NCBI GenBank assembly: GCA_940671915.1
Contig: CALNVZ010003432.1
Location: 13,496,593-13,560,592, forward strand
Source: Paracentrotus lividus
Lineage: Eukaryota; Echinodermata; Echinoidea; Camarodonta; Echinidae
Reading direction: 5' to 3'
DNA: 64,000 nucleotides
The notes below the pieces were generated by a model. The model was given only the letters and a program-made list of their open reading frames with translations. It was not told the DNA's origin and did not search any database. Numbering within the stretch: the first letter of the stretch is position 1; the number at the start of each line of letters is the position of its first letter. Both the position numbers and the translations under genes were made by a program. Shown here piece by piece: positions 14,397 through 25,409 of the stretch.

Positions 14397-15750
14397 TTTA
14401 CATGTATATAGGCCTACTGCAAAATTGCAAATTGCCTCCAAGCGTACATACTAGTATTTGCACATAGCCATGCACATGGAAAATTCAAATTCCATAAAAA
14501 AGCTTTTATTTTCCACATACATTTGTATTATTACATTACTTCCATATGTTTGTATGATGATTAACCTTGTTTTAATTTTGGCCTAAATCATCTTTTTGAT
14601 TTGTGTGTTTACTCGGTCTATCTATGGAACAGGATTGATTTAACTCACATTAGTACTTAAAGATTGTTTCTAAAATTATGTCTGTATGAAATGTGCAGAT
14701 TTCTCGATCATTTTTAATCACATTTTCATGCTGTTATTGGCAAACCTCAACTTGCAAGTTTTGCTGTGTGTTCTCATTCAAACCCATTCTTAAACCGCCC
14801 ACCTTACTGTGAACTATTTTTTCCTCTTTTTTTGTAGGCAGTAATCCCTTTTGTCTGGCAGACTTCAATATCACATTATAGGCCGAAAAGGTCAAAGCTT
14901 AGCCTTGCCCGTTGATTTCTAAAATGGCATGCTCTTTCCAATGAACTTCCAATAATTGGTAATAAAACCAGCCAGAAACATTTATTTGAACCACAAGAAC
15001 CTACTGATTTGGATTCCCTTGTTTGTGAGAATGACTAGTAGTCCACATAGTGTGGTCTGCCCGCTGCTTGGGAAGTTAAATATAGTTGTGATTTCAGTTG
15101 TTGGTTAATGATTAGATTTTTAATGGCTTGATAAGACTTTTGTTTATATTTGCATAGGAAAATGAAATGTGTAAGCTCTATCTGTAGACTGCATGTACGT
15201 TTTACAGACAAAATTTTACTATGTAGGACTGGTATTTTTGCCTTATGTGGCAGTAGATATTCTGTTCATAAATAGAAACTGACAAGAATATTAATTTTTT
15301 GTTGATTTTTAATTCTAATTCAAGTTACAATGTACTTGCATTGAATATAGTAGCATGAATAAATTTAACATACACATGTAGTGTAGGCCTACATGTATCA
15401 GGTAGATTCAAGGACGTTTTAGATTGTACCTGCAAGATTTTCCATAAGTTAATGACTGCATTAATAATGCAGCATGTTTAGAATATTATTAGTTCTTTGA
15501 ATACAGATAAAAGTTATTAATTTTTATTTATGATGCAAGCGACGTGTAATTAAATGTGTTCAGGAGTCAAACTTGACATGTCATCTTGTGAAATATACAT
15601 GTAGTTATCTAAATTTAAAAGTGGAATTATTCATTGAATTTTATTTGAGAAAACCCCTGCTGAAAAACAATGACATTTGAATTTTGTTAGGTACCTGTAG
15701 TACGTGTAACTTTCCTAGTTTTCTTTAGTTACATATGTATTATGGTGTAT

Positions 15751-15887
15751 GCATACATTTTCAGACAAAGGTTGTTCTTGACCCAAAAGCTTACTCGATG
15801 TTGGCCTGCCATAGCAACAACTTATGTATGAAAACTGGATACCAAATATTGTAGTTAATTCTTTAATAACAGGTTGTTTGAATATGT
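15751..15887. repeat. Dispersed repeat family R1, copy 1
   Basis: This copy shares ordered words with 16260-16402, 52258-52360 and 57710-57817: gcatac..ttt, aaaggttgttcttgac, catagcaacaa, tgtatg, actggat, ccaaatattgtagtt and aggttgtttgaata. A 264-bp MITE (15894-16157) lies immediately after it. Confidence 0.75.
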
Positions 15888-15893
15888 CATACT

Positions 15894-16157
15894 CAGAGAT
15901 GCCAACACGTTACGGAATAATTATAACACTAGAAATTAGAACGCGAATAACACAAATAGTTAGAACACCGAAAACAAATGACTTCTCACTAGAGAAAGCA
16001 TGGATAATAACATTTTGCTTCGTCATTCAATTTTGGGAATGCATTTAAATCAATGGTTTTCTTTCTCTTGTTGTCAAGACATTTGTTTCAGCTGTTTGCG
16101 TTATTCGCGTTCTAATTTCTAATGTTATAATTATTCCGTAACATGTTGGCATCTGTG
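15894..16157. mobile_element. MITE with ~58-bp inverted ends and 6-bp target duplication
   Basis: The left arm starts cagagatgccaacacgttac and continues through aattataacactagaaattagaacgcgaataac. The right arm is its inverted copy, ending gttggcatctgtg. The direct word catact flanks both sides (15888-15893 and 16158-16163) and fits a 6-bp target site duplication. The internal loop has no coding potential, so the element is non-autonomous. Confidence 0.85.
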
Positions 16158-16231
16158 CATACTATGTCCCCATGACAAAAACATCTAAGAATTATAAATA
16201 ACTAAGAAAACCCACTTATGAGAAAGGAATA

Positions 16232-16478
16232 GACCAGTTTACTAAGTTACTATAATTTTATGCGTACTTTTTAAACAAAGGTTATTCTTGACAACCTGAA
16301 TGCTTGCCTGATGCTTGCCTGACATAGCAACAACGAATGTATGCGAACTGGATTCCATTTATTGTAATTCATTATTTAATTACAGGTTGTTTGAATACCT
16401 TGTTAGTAAATAATAAAAGAAAAAAAAAAGAAGAAGAAAGAAACATGGATAAATTATAATAAAAATAGTAAACTGGTC
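16232..16478. mobile_element. TA-flanked TIR element of family R1 (copy 2)
   Basis: The ends are inverted copies: agaccagtttactaagttac on the left and, on the other strand, agaccagtttactatttttat on the right. TA lies at both boundaries (16230-16231 and 16479-16480), as expected for Tc1/mariner-type insertion. The interior (16260-16402) is the most complete R1 copy and carries the word acatagcaacaa. It encodes no transposase. Confidence 0.65.
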
Positions 16479-18395
16479 TATAGGCCCCCTAACATAATAA
16501 AAAATGTGTTAGAAATAAAAGATGCCAACAACCTTTGATAAACTCCACACCTGTTATGGAGCATAACAATTGATTATCATATACATTTCATTAGTTGGGT
16601 ATGTTCCGTGCCATGTATTTTGTCCCTGAATGCAATAGAAATGTTTCTATCCATCTATACACCTGCAGCTCAACAAGTAGTCAACAATATTATTCATCCC
16701 TCTACCACAAAGAAAATCCTGTTTGGGTGAACAATGCAAACAAAATCATTCCTATACACACACCACAAAATTACTTGACAAGCATGCACTGAGGGGTCAG
16801 TGACTGGCACGCACACACACATAATTCCCAACCATACTTGTAACCAACACATGCTGAAAAGGGTCAGACATGCAAGAAAGTAGTTCCGGCAATTCTCCCT
16901 CTTCCCTTCCATGATATGTCTCCATTCCAAAGCAAAGGTCAATCAACAACGAGGGAGCCCTACATAGCCTTAGCTTGTAAGTTGTTGTATAGCTGCGTTG
17001 TCTTGTCCCACCGATTGGTAGGCGGTATATCTGAGTCGTTATCACGGGACACGGTTCAATAACAAGCATTGGAGCTGGCATCCAACTAATATCACAGCCA
17101 AGTTTGATTGATGAAGCATGTACTGGTCTCAGCCTATAGGTAAGGTCATGTGATATTTTTTCGGCTGCTTTGGCTTTGTTTTCTTCCAGCTAATTGTACG
17201 TTGTTCTGCTACTGGGGCTATGAGGTGAACAATAGGTTTGGGTTTGAACCAGACAGACAATATGGATTGGGGTTCTTCACACTTTTTATCCTGAGTGTGA
17301 CCCTTTTGTGATGGCTAGCGTGTGGTTTCGCCTATTGATTTTCGATAAGTGGATGCTGGCTCAATTTGTTCGGGTTCTCATTCAGCCTAGACTAATCAAG
17401 GTCGTTCATCTAGTACAACTCTCCCTCATAAAGATTAATTGTAATTTCTCGGAGCTAGAGTTGCTCCCATTATGTTTTCATGGTCCTCTGTAAAGTGATG
17501 GTATTTGTGGTGGAAATATAATAACATTTTCTGTATACAAGTAGGCCTACTGATTGAATTATTGTTGGTGATGGAATGATAGAGATGCAATAATAATTAT
17601 ACTGCAGACAGCCAGAAGGGCGTTAATTCAAATAACCAATAGTATACTTATTGCCCTTTGATCCTCGGAGGGGTATAGTTTTGCTCCTACAATTAGCTTT
17701 CTACTTACTAACGCTTTATAACAATTGCATAAGAACATTAGAAAAAACCAATTTGAGCGACTATACTGTTGTTGCAGTAGTCTGTTCATGAATCCTCATG
17801 TTTATTTAGGTTTAGGAAGATTTTTAAGATTGCTAAAACAGATGGGTGTTCATTTCATCTCTCAAATAGAAGAACAGACAAAAACTAATTTGTAACATAT
17901 CAAGAAATGGTATATATTTTTGCTTTTTCTTTTAAGCTTCTCAATTATTCGCACTAAATGTACGCAATTACAGATAAATGTTTTCAAAACATTATCCTAT
18001 TAATACATGCACTAAGCAAGGAAATGGATTAAATTCCAATTTGCGGGGTGCCTCTGGTAATTCTAGTCAATGGGCTGTCTGTGACACTACCAGTATTTTT
18101 CTTTCCATTGTTTCAGGTTAACCTATTACCACACTAACGCTGACCTGACCGTGCACATAATAATAAATATCATGCTCCTTTTCCAGAAAGAATGATGTTT
18201 GACCTTTTTTCTCTGATTGAAAACTGTGCATTTATCAGCAAGAGTGGTTAGATTGTCTTTCTTGGTAAAGGTCGTTAGGGAAAATTAACTTATTTTTTGG
18301 TAAAGGTCAAACCTTTTGAATAAGGAAGTTGGAAAAAAAAAATGCTCATGAGTCATCCATAATTTTTATGGAAGTTAGGTCCCAACACTAAAATC

Positions 18396-19226
18396 CCCTC
18401 TAATTGGGTATGGCCATCGGGTTGGGTCAAAAAGTGATGTGACATCTCAGCATAACTCAAAACTACAAATGATATAGTTTTAAGCATGTCGCATTACATT
18501 ATATCATGACCCTAAATGTCCTTTGGAAAATATGGGCCATTAGACTAAATTTTGATGAAGTTATTGAACAAAATATTGCAATAACTATGTTACATGGACT
18601 TCATGTCCATGTAACATAGTTATTGTGATATTTGGTCATAACACTCAATTCCACCAGTATAATTGACCAAAATGTGATAAATAATGCATATTACTTGATA
18701 ATCAGTAGCCAAATATCTCAAGTATCGGGTGCTCGGCTTAATTTTAAGAGAAAATTAAAAAATGTATCACTATGTGACAGGAAGTCCATCAATGTCACAA
18801 AACGTAACGTAGTAAAGGACTTGATGTCCATGTAATGTAGTGAAACAAAAACTCTGCCAAATGACATCATTGTATGAAGTCCTGAGTAAATTTTAATAAG
18901 AAATAACATCCCTGTACTGACAGTAATCAAAATAAATCATTTATTTTGTATTAAAATATAATACAAGTGTTGCCATAATAGAAATTATTAAAATAACTAT
19001 GTTCAATGGACATCGCCGAAGTCCTGTCACGTAGTGATAGCTTATTGGAAATTCAGGTACTTTAGTCCCACCTAGAAGAATGTAACTTTTTGAGGTTGTA
19101 AAGTAAGATCAAGCCCCTAATTTGTATGAGTACAAAATGTGAAACCAAATAAGACTACTATTTTTAAATAAATGAATGTCAAAGTGAAAAATTACCCCAA
19201 CCCGATGGCCATACCCAATTAGGGAT
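18396..19226. mobile_element. ~830-bp non-autonomous TIR transposon
   Basis: The left end carries taattgggtatggccatcgg followed by gttggg. The right end carries its inverted copy, cccaacccgatggccatacc followed by caatta. Flanking bases are tcccctc and agggattcc. The interior contains a strong hairpin (18572-18632) and several related 'ggacttgatgtcc' words but no long reading frame. Confidence 0.8.
18572..18632. repeat. Near-perfect hairpin inside the 18.4-kb TIR element
   Basis: The arms contain ataactatgttacatggac and its inverted copy gtccatgtaacatagttat. They extend outwards with a few mismatches to about 28 bp each, around a 5-base loop. Confidence 0.85.
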
Positions 19227-22193
19227 TCCTATAACACATGATGAATTCCATGTAAGCCATAAAGCTATGCCTCTTTGACATGTTTACCCTCTTCATTAAA
19301 AAAAAAAGAAAGAAATGTGAAAAGAAATGGGAAGAGGAGTTGAGTTGATAATTTTTCAATATACCAGTTTAACATTGCAACATATAGAAGTATGTCTCAC
19401 ACCATGGACCCAATGGCAATATATTGTAGGTCCATGCCAACACTAAATTTGTAGAATGTTGGATAAAATGGTAATGATGACAAATGGAAAAATATACTCT
19501 AAGTTTTCTCAAAGCTTTACAACCTTGAATATTTTGCTAAGCAACATAATAATAGGAAGAAATTAGGGTAAATTAGGAGGGCTTACAATCACTTTGTGAC
19601 TCTGTTACGATATCCCCTTTATGTTTTCCCCACATGTATATAAATATGTACATTTTTACCCAATTCTGAATAAATATTAATTACAAGTTTAAAAGCCAGA
19701 AAGTTAAGGCATGGAGTTCAGTAATTACCTAAACTGGAATTGGCCTGTATTGATGATCCAATCAATGTGTAATAACAGTGTGCACTTTAAGTGGACATGG
19801 CCATGAAACTAGCTAGAGACTAATTAGAGCACGGGTTGCCTCGTAATCACTAATGGATTAACTCACGCTGAGCTAATTTGAAGGACATCTACACCCAGTC
19901 TTTTTTTTTATTAAGTCATCTCAGTCTGCTATTGTTCACTGTGTTCATCCTCTCTTTTGAATATATAAAAATGCACAATTTTTCTCCTCTCTCGCCCCAC
20001 CTTCCATACACTTTAAATGGTTGCAATAAGTGAGGCAAGTACAAAGAAGAAGAATTAAAGGGGAAATAGAAGGACAAGTTTCAAAGTATTAAAAATATTA
20101 AGTTATATTATTATTATGAAGTTATATTTAGTTCATTTGTCTTTAATCACTCTTGAAAAAGCAGTGGTTGGAGTTCACTTTATAATAATGGTTTAAGTGT
20201 AGGCCTACATTCCATAACATTTGGTAAACACTGTAGGCCTAAATCATATTTACCATTTGTACCATTTGTTACTCAATTTTGGAAAAATGATGCCAAACAT
20301 GGGAAAGACCATCATTTGCAATGACGTGTTGAAACGCAGTGTACATTTGTATGTACTGTAGATTATTGTACAGTGTAAAACAAATCTCAAATTCCATATG
20401 GCCTATTATCTCCCCCCCCCCCCCATCATGAAATCCATTAATATCTCAATTGCTATCATCGAGAGGTCGTTTCTAATGGGTTTGTTATATGTCCAAACCT
20501 CGTCTTGTGTGTGATCTGTTATCCATCTCTAATATGCGCATTCCTACACACACATCTCGCCTTCTGTTCTACCGCAAATGCCTGATGCCCCTAGGGCATT
20601 CAACTTGGATTCTACTACAAACGCAAGGCCAGGCTCGCTTCCCCATTTAGCTAAAGTGAAGGCGATTTGAGCTCGTGCAGACTTCCTAGAAATATGCCCG
20701 CCATCTTGTGCCAAAGTTTTGCGTCTGCGTCTTCCCTTTGGTCTGAATTCTCTCTTCTTGTGTTCTACTTTACGTGGGGATTGTTGAGGGAGGCTTGATC
20801 CTTCTCAGTGTGTGGAATGGTATTCTGGGCGTCTCTGTGCATTGTATTTACTCTTCACCTCACCAGTACAAGAATAGAGTCTTGTAAATGTGCTCAAGGT
20901 AGGCAGGGGACTAGCTACAATACACCACGGCAAACGATTTCTCTTTGAATGTGTGGTTATTACAATTGACAAAGAGTAGAAGGGTTATTGATGAAGGTAT
21001 TGCTAATGATTGTGTGAGTTGTATTGCCTTTTGTGTGCTTTGTAGAACTGAGGCAGTTGTATAAGAGGAGTGCTTGTTATCTGTGTCTGTCGCTTTTGTT
21101 GTTTAGAGCAAACATTTCCCAGTGATTTGTTTGACTTACTTAGGAGTATGTGAGTGAAGAGTTTTAGTTTGGGGAAAGGTGCGCCTTGGTTTTCTGATAA
21201 AAGGAACACCACATAACCATTCATAGGAAATAGTTTTATAGAAATGCAAATACAATGTGTACCTATGAGTCATTCCTTTTAGAATCAATAAGATTTGCGT
21301 ACAGAAGCTGGTTTTTAGTTATTGTTACATTTCAGATTGGTTTGTGATACTAATCACTTTTCCTTCTGATATGGAATGACTTGATTTGAATGAAAGTATA
21401 GGGGGGGGGGTGGTACAATGTAGATTTCCAATTTATATGCAATCTGACTTCTTTTTATGGATGGTGAACACCAATGTTTAAATGTGCCCTCTTTCTGGTT
21501 CAATAATATTAATCTGTAACTTGGATAAGATCCTTTAAAAAAATAGAAAAAAAAGTAATGGGAAACAGGTCTCTACTTTCATTTATATTGTACTATACTA
21601 TGGGAATAAGTATTTGAACCATTTATTTATTCCTTTAAACTTGAGATCTTTTCAATCTAAAATAAATCTTCTTTGACTAAATATTCCTAAGGACATGACT
21701 CATTCCCATGTGGAACAAAGGCAGCACGTCTTTCAGGGTACAGCCTACTACATTTACATAAAAACTCTATGTAGGGGTTTGGGGAAGATGTTGTAGTCAA
21801 GTCTGTTTAGGTTTGTGCCAATGATCCTAACATTGCTCCCATGTTTTGAAACTTCATATATTATATGATTTCAAGATAATATCTCCCATGACAAAAAAAA
21901 TATGTACACTAATCGAATGACCATATAATCTTGGACTTACATTGTAACACTGTGCTAAAACCAAAACCAAACCTAAATAAAACCCAATTACAACACTAAC
22001 CCTAACCCTACATCTGAAATAAAGGCCCGGAGCAAATATCGCAGGAGAAAATGTTGTGTCACCAAATTTTACAGACACTGAAAATTTGAAATAAAGGCAT
22101 TATGACATATGTATCATGAACATATGTAACATGAAGAGTGTTGTCCCAGTAATCTAACTGGTCTACATTTATTGTCTTTATTTTTGCATTCAG

Positions 22194-22238
22194 GTTTATG
22201 TGGAAATAGACAGTCTTGACTCGGAGAGGTGTGATTGA
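22194..22238 (+). pseudogene. Decayed 5' copy of exon A
   Basis: After an acceptor-like ttgcattcag, the frame reads V-Y-V-E-I-D-S-L-D-S-E-R-C-D and then a stop. The stretch agacagtcttgact is identical to exon A, and the VYVE start matches the KDM3/JMJD1C family better than exon A does. Similarity to exon A is lost after about 45 bases. It lies 144 bases before exon A and looks like a truncated duplicate of its 5' part. Confidence 0.65.
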
Positions 22239-22336
22239 TAATTCTTTATAGAACACTGAAATAACTTTTTTAACAAAGAGCGTTGTTACAGTAAAATACC
22301 ATGTATTTATTTTATTTTTTTTTTGTTTGTTTTCAG

Positions 22337-22504
22337 GTATGTATGTTTGGAATGTGGAAGTAGACAGTCTTGACTGGGAGAAGCGTGAGTGGCTAAGGTC
22401 CAGGATCCTCTCGCACCAAGCCTTTCTCGTCGAGAAAAGTCTTGTCTGGGTGAGAGAGTTGACCCTACAGAAGCAACCCAACACCCTGCACTGGCCTGCC
22501 CTTG
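22337..22504 (+). CDS. JMJD1C: KDM3/JMJD1C-like histone demethylase, exon A (N-terminal region)
   Basis: KDM3 proteins are nuclear JmjC-type H3K9me1/2 demethylases or related co-regulators. This exon covers part of the N-terminal Tudor/SH3-like region, not the catalytic domain. It follows a pyrimidine-rich acceptor (tgttttcag) and ends at a consensus donor (g|gtaagt). It reads with 2 leading bases, 55 codons and 1 trailing base. Visible family residues are V-E-V-D-S-L-D-W-E-K-R-E-W, then A-F-L-V-E..L-V-W, then W-P-A-L, in the order found in human KDM3A and JMJD1C as I remember them. Two oddities stand out. Extra residues (W-N) sit before VEVD, where the family runs straight from YV/CV into VEFD. 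The exit phase (1) does not match exon B (phase 0). Three decayed copies surround it. The exon identity is firm; whether it is functional is not. Confidence 0.8.
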
Positions 22505-22574
22505 GTAAGTGTGTTCAGGTCGTACTGTAGATAACTTTACTACCATTATTAAGGCATTTACGTAAGTTGTTCAG

Positions 22575-22702
22575 GTTATACCGAAAGACTGGAAGGTTCA
22601 GGATCCTTTGCACAAGCCTTTCTTGTTGAGAAGAGTCGTCTGGGTTAGAGAGAGTCGACCCCTACAGAAGCAAACCCAACACAGTTCTCTGGCCTGCCCT
22701 GG
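22575..22702 (+). pseudogene. Decayed copy of exon A (second duplicate)
   Basis: This stretch follows exon A after 70 bases and keeps its order of words: acceptor-like gttcag, caggatcctttgcacaagcc, tttcttgttgagaagagtc, tctgggt.agagag, ctacagaagcaaaccc and ctggcctgccct. It has a deletion in the 5' part and indels that break the frame. The donor ggtaagtgtg has become gggaagtgtg. It is a dead tandem duplicate of the exon. Confidence 0.8.
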
Positions 22703-22816
22703 GAAGTGTGTACACGGTCCAGGCTTTACATCTAGGTCTTTGTTAGCACAATCAAGAGATTTTATAATTCAAAATACATTATTAAAAAAAGAAAAGTATA
22801 CCAAAAAATTTGGAAT

Positions 22817-22890
22817 TGCCGAAGAGTCCCGACTATGGTGAAAAAGTTGACAGAAGCATACATAAAACTGTACACTGGCCTACCCTGTCT
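22817..22890 (+). pseudogene. Decayed copy of exon A (third duplicate, 3' part)
   Basis: Weaker but ordered similarity to the 3' half of exon A: gaagagtcccgactatggtg against gaaaagtcttgtctgggtg, then agttga, cagaagca, acataaaactg, and tacactggcctaccct against tgcactggcctgccct. There is no donor and the frame is broken. Spacing from the previous copy is about 190-240 bases. Confidence 0.55.
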
Positions 22891-22920
22891 TGTATGTTCA
22901 TTCTTGAGTCTATAACATGG

Positions 22921-23020
22921 TTGTAGGAAATTACCCGCCTGACAACTACCGCCCCCCTGCCAAAGTGTACCATCTAACCCTCTCCCTATTTCTGGCCGGT
23001 AAGAGGGGGGGGGGATAGTC
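22921..23020. mobile_element. Partial MITE, 'ggacaactacccc' family
   Basis: The words aaattaccc, tgacaactaccgcccc, taaccctctccctatttctg and a G run occur in the order seen in the left part of the 6240 and 44633 elements. The right end is not recognisable, so this is probably a relic. Confidence 0.45.
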
Positions 23021-23054
23021 TTTTTTCGGCATTTTACATTAAATTTTTCAAAGT

Positions 23055-23413
23055 TATACCAAAAGACGAAGACTTGGTGACGAATCTTGAATATGGTGTT
23101 TACAGTCAAGAGTGCCGTGGTACATGGGTCGATGTTTGTCCATGGATTATAATGATTTAAATTTGATACCTCAAACGGAAAAGATTGTCCTTTGTCAAGT
23201 TTACACAACAGTCTATGAAAAACAATGGACAATGTTCTCCTGGGCTATAATTGCTACCGCCTCTGTGAATTGGGGCCAAAGAGTTTCAAGGGATGTGCAA
23301 ATCTTCAAATAGCTTGGAAGAACAAAACTCTGAAATACACTGAGCTTCATCATGTGTACCTCATGAAACAAGTTCATTGCAAGTGTGTCAAAGAGGAAGC
23401 CAAATGCACTTAG
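23055..23413 (+). pseudogene. Interleukin-17-like domain remnant, frame-broken
   Basis: IL-17 proteins are secreted cystine-knot cytokines; sea urchins are known to have an expanded set. Three plus-strand frames together resemble the domain. The first frame has S-Q-E-C-R-G-T-W-V-D-V-C-P-W (CPW at 23137-23145) and then meets a stop. The second has D-L-N-L-I-P-Q-T-E-K-I-V-L-C, like the family D-x-N-R-x-P...A-x-C block. The third (open from 23219 to the stop at 23411) has Y-N-C-Y-R-L-C, K-G-C and near its end V-H-C-K-C-V, like the terminal V-x-C-x-C-V. About 90 codons separate CPW from CKC, close to the family length. At least two frame changes and a few missing residues make it a pseudogene, unless the sequence has errors. 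There is no signal peptide or intact start. The family call is inference from motifs only. Confidence 0.4.
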
Positions 23414-24394
23414 CATTGCCAACATTTATGTTCAACGATATGGTACCTAGAAATATCCTCGTGTAAAGAGGCCAGCAAATGGCCCTCAATCAACATTGTA
23501 ATGAGAAGAACGTGTTGGGGTTTGCTATCTATCTAGAACATCTAGGTCAAGATATCAAAAGAAATAAAAGGAGAACATGAACGGTACTACAGTAATTGTT
23601 GTTGAGTTGACACATGTTGTTTTATACCCCATATCCTACTCAACTGCTTTCACCGCTTTCAATGGGAAATATTCAGTTTCACTCGGTTGGTTATTATTCA
23701 AGTGGTTTTTTGCATGAGTCATATCGATATTTGAAACGACAGATATTATGTTTTTGTGTAATATTATTTTTCCTATGTAGGCATGGATATAAATGGAATT
23801 ATTCATAAAATGCCACAACCAGATACACATGTAGTAAGTTTGATAACATTTATAAGAAAATAATTCAGATTAAACCTAAAGGCTATTAAAAATAATCAAG
23901 AAAATTGCAGTTCCTGCAGTAAAATAAAGAGGAGTTCATGTTTAATTTTCACACCTTAGATTCATAAAATTTCCAGGTCTGCATAATTTATGCATTATCA
24001 ATGTTCTTTAAATACATGTGAGAAAATATCATCTTGCATGCTTACATAAGGAAACAATTATACATTCTCAAGCCCTATAACCGGATGTATATTTCAATCA
24101 TAAACACTTTAATAATAAACCAATTGATTCAAATAATATTATTATTAGACATGAAGACAAACAATGTGGGCCTCATGTTATCATATTTTCTTGGAAAATG
24201 AAAAGAAAACAAATTGTCAAGTAAACATATCACTTAACAGGATGTATCCAAGTGAAGTCTATAAAGTTTATAGCAGTTTAAAAGGCAGTGATGTCACTCA
24301 TTTGGCATGAAGTCATATCCGAGATTGACAATTTTGATTAAGCCCTTTGCAGTGTGAAAGTAGTATAGGATAGGAAAGCTGGTTTTCGTTGATA

Positions 24395-24785
24395 CCGTGT
24401 TTACACAGTGACTCGGCTCTCGTGTCGAATTCTCAGGAAGGGTCCAACACTGCAAAGAGTGAACCTCGATCAGGTTTTATACGTTACAAAAATGGCGAGT
24501 TCAACGTTGTTCCCTGATCACACGAATGGAAGTAGTGAGACGTCATTAATTGTGTTGTGATAATACAGCCAAACTCCACCACTTACCTCAACGTCGTCAA
24601 GTTCGACATACAGAACCATACAGAACCCGCCTCCCATATCGAAACCTACTATTCTAGCAGAGCAAAAAAGGTGTGTCGAACTTGGGTCGCGGATCACACT
24701 GATCCTTTTTATGCAACATAAAATTGCAGTGTCGAGCACGATTGCCGGTGTCGAACCCCGAGTCTGAGTCACAGTGTAAACACGG
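24395..24785. mobile_element. 391-bp MITE flanked by TA
   Basis: The left end is ccgtgtttacacagtgactc. The right end, inverted, is ccgtgtttacactgtgactc. TA is present on both sides (24393-24394 and 24786-24787), which fits a Tc1/mariner-like target. The interior encodes nothing recognisable. An open frame within it on the minus strand is incidental. Confidence 0.85.
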
Positions 24786-25381
24786 TATGACTTGGCCGAG
24801 TCGTTATTACATTAGTGAAGGAAGAGCCAATGGGCTAGGTGTGATAAGGTCAGGGTTGAAATGAGAGAGAGGAAGATTTCTGTTTTGTTATTGTGTTATG
24901 AATGGAACAAACATCCTCGATCTTTCTCTTGCCTTAGATTGCCTTGTGATATGCAGACGTGGTAGATTATCGAGCTGCTGGAATGTTTGATTGGGGTTCG
25001 GGAGAGGGGGAAATCACATGGGATTGGGGACAGCCGTTGAAAGTTCTATCTGGGGTGAAGGATGGGTTGCTGGAGTGCGTGTAGTATTGGCCAGAGAGGG
25101 ATGTTACAGTCGATTGTTGTATGCAGCATTGATTATGTGATTGAATATGGGACTTGTTAAGTTACAATGGGTGAAGCGTAAAAGGGATATCCAGCATTAG
25201 AGAAATAGATATATTACAGCCGGTACCGATCGATTTAGAATTAAAATTAGCAATGCCAGCCAGCAATCAATGTAGGCCCTAACATGTACATTGTAGTGAA
25301 GCAAACTGTGTCTAAGAGCCAAAACACAGGGGGGAAGTGCATAGGCGAATTATTCACAGTATCTGGTAACAAGTATGTTCA

Positions 25382-25409
25382 TTGCCCATACAAATAAATG
25401 TATGGGCAA
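25382..25409. repeat. Perfect 11-bp hairpin
   Basis: The arms ttgcccataca and tgtatgggcaa surround a 6-base loop. The words atgggtaa and ttacccat follow nearby (about 25434-25455), suggesting a small palindromic cluster, perhaps the trace of an element excision. Confidence 0.7.

Larger units (their letters stand above)
1..22336. other. Non-coding stretch upstream of exon A
   Basis: I found no supportable exon here. The sequence is AT-rich, with many stops in every frame and no open frame that combines good splice sites with a recognisable protein. It holds a tandem duplication, several inverted-repeat elements and microsatellites, listed separately. Because exon A is an internal exon of a plus-strand gene whose first exon is not visible, most or all of this stretch is probably first-intron DNA. 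The GC-richer patch near 20560-20830 contains a YY1-like word (gccatcttg, about 20700) but no exon I can defend. Confidence 0.6.

Noticed and set aside
23055..23110. Fourth copy of the exon A duplicate (gttataccaaaagac)
   Set aside because: Only about 15 bases match the start of the second copy. The stretch reads better as the upstream part of the IL-17-like remnant, so I did not count it.
22762..23232. 156-codon minus-strand open frame
   Set aside because: It lies antisense to the exon A relics and the IL-17-like remnant. It is explained as a shadow, and it contains no family features.
24518..24772. 84-codon minus-strand open frame
   Set aside because: It lies entirely inside the TA-flanked MITE 24395-24785 and resembles no transposase.
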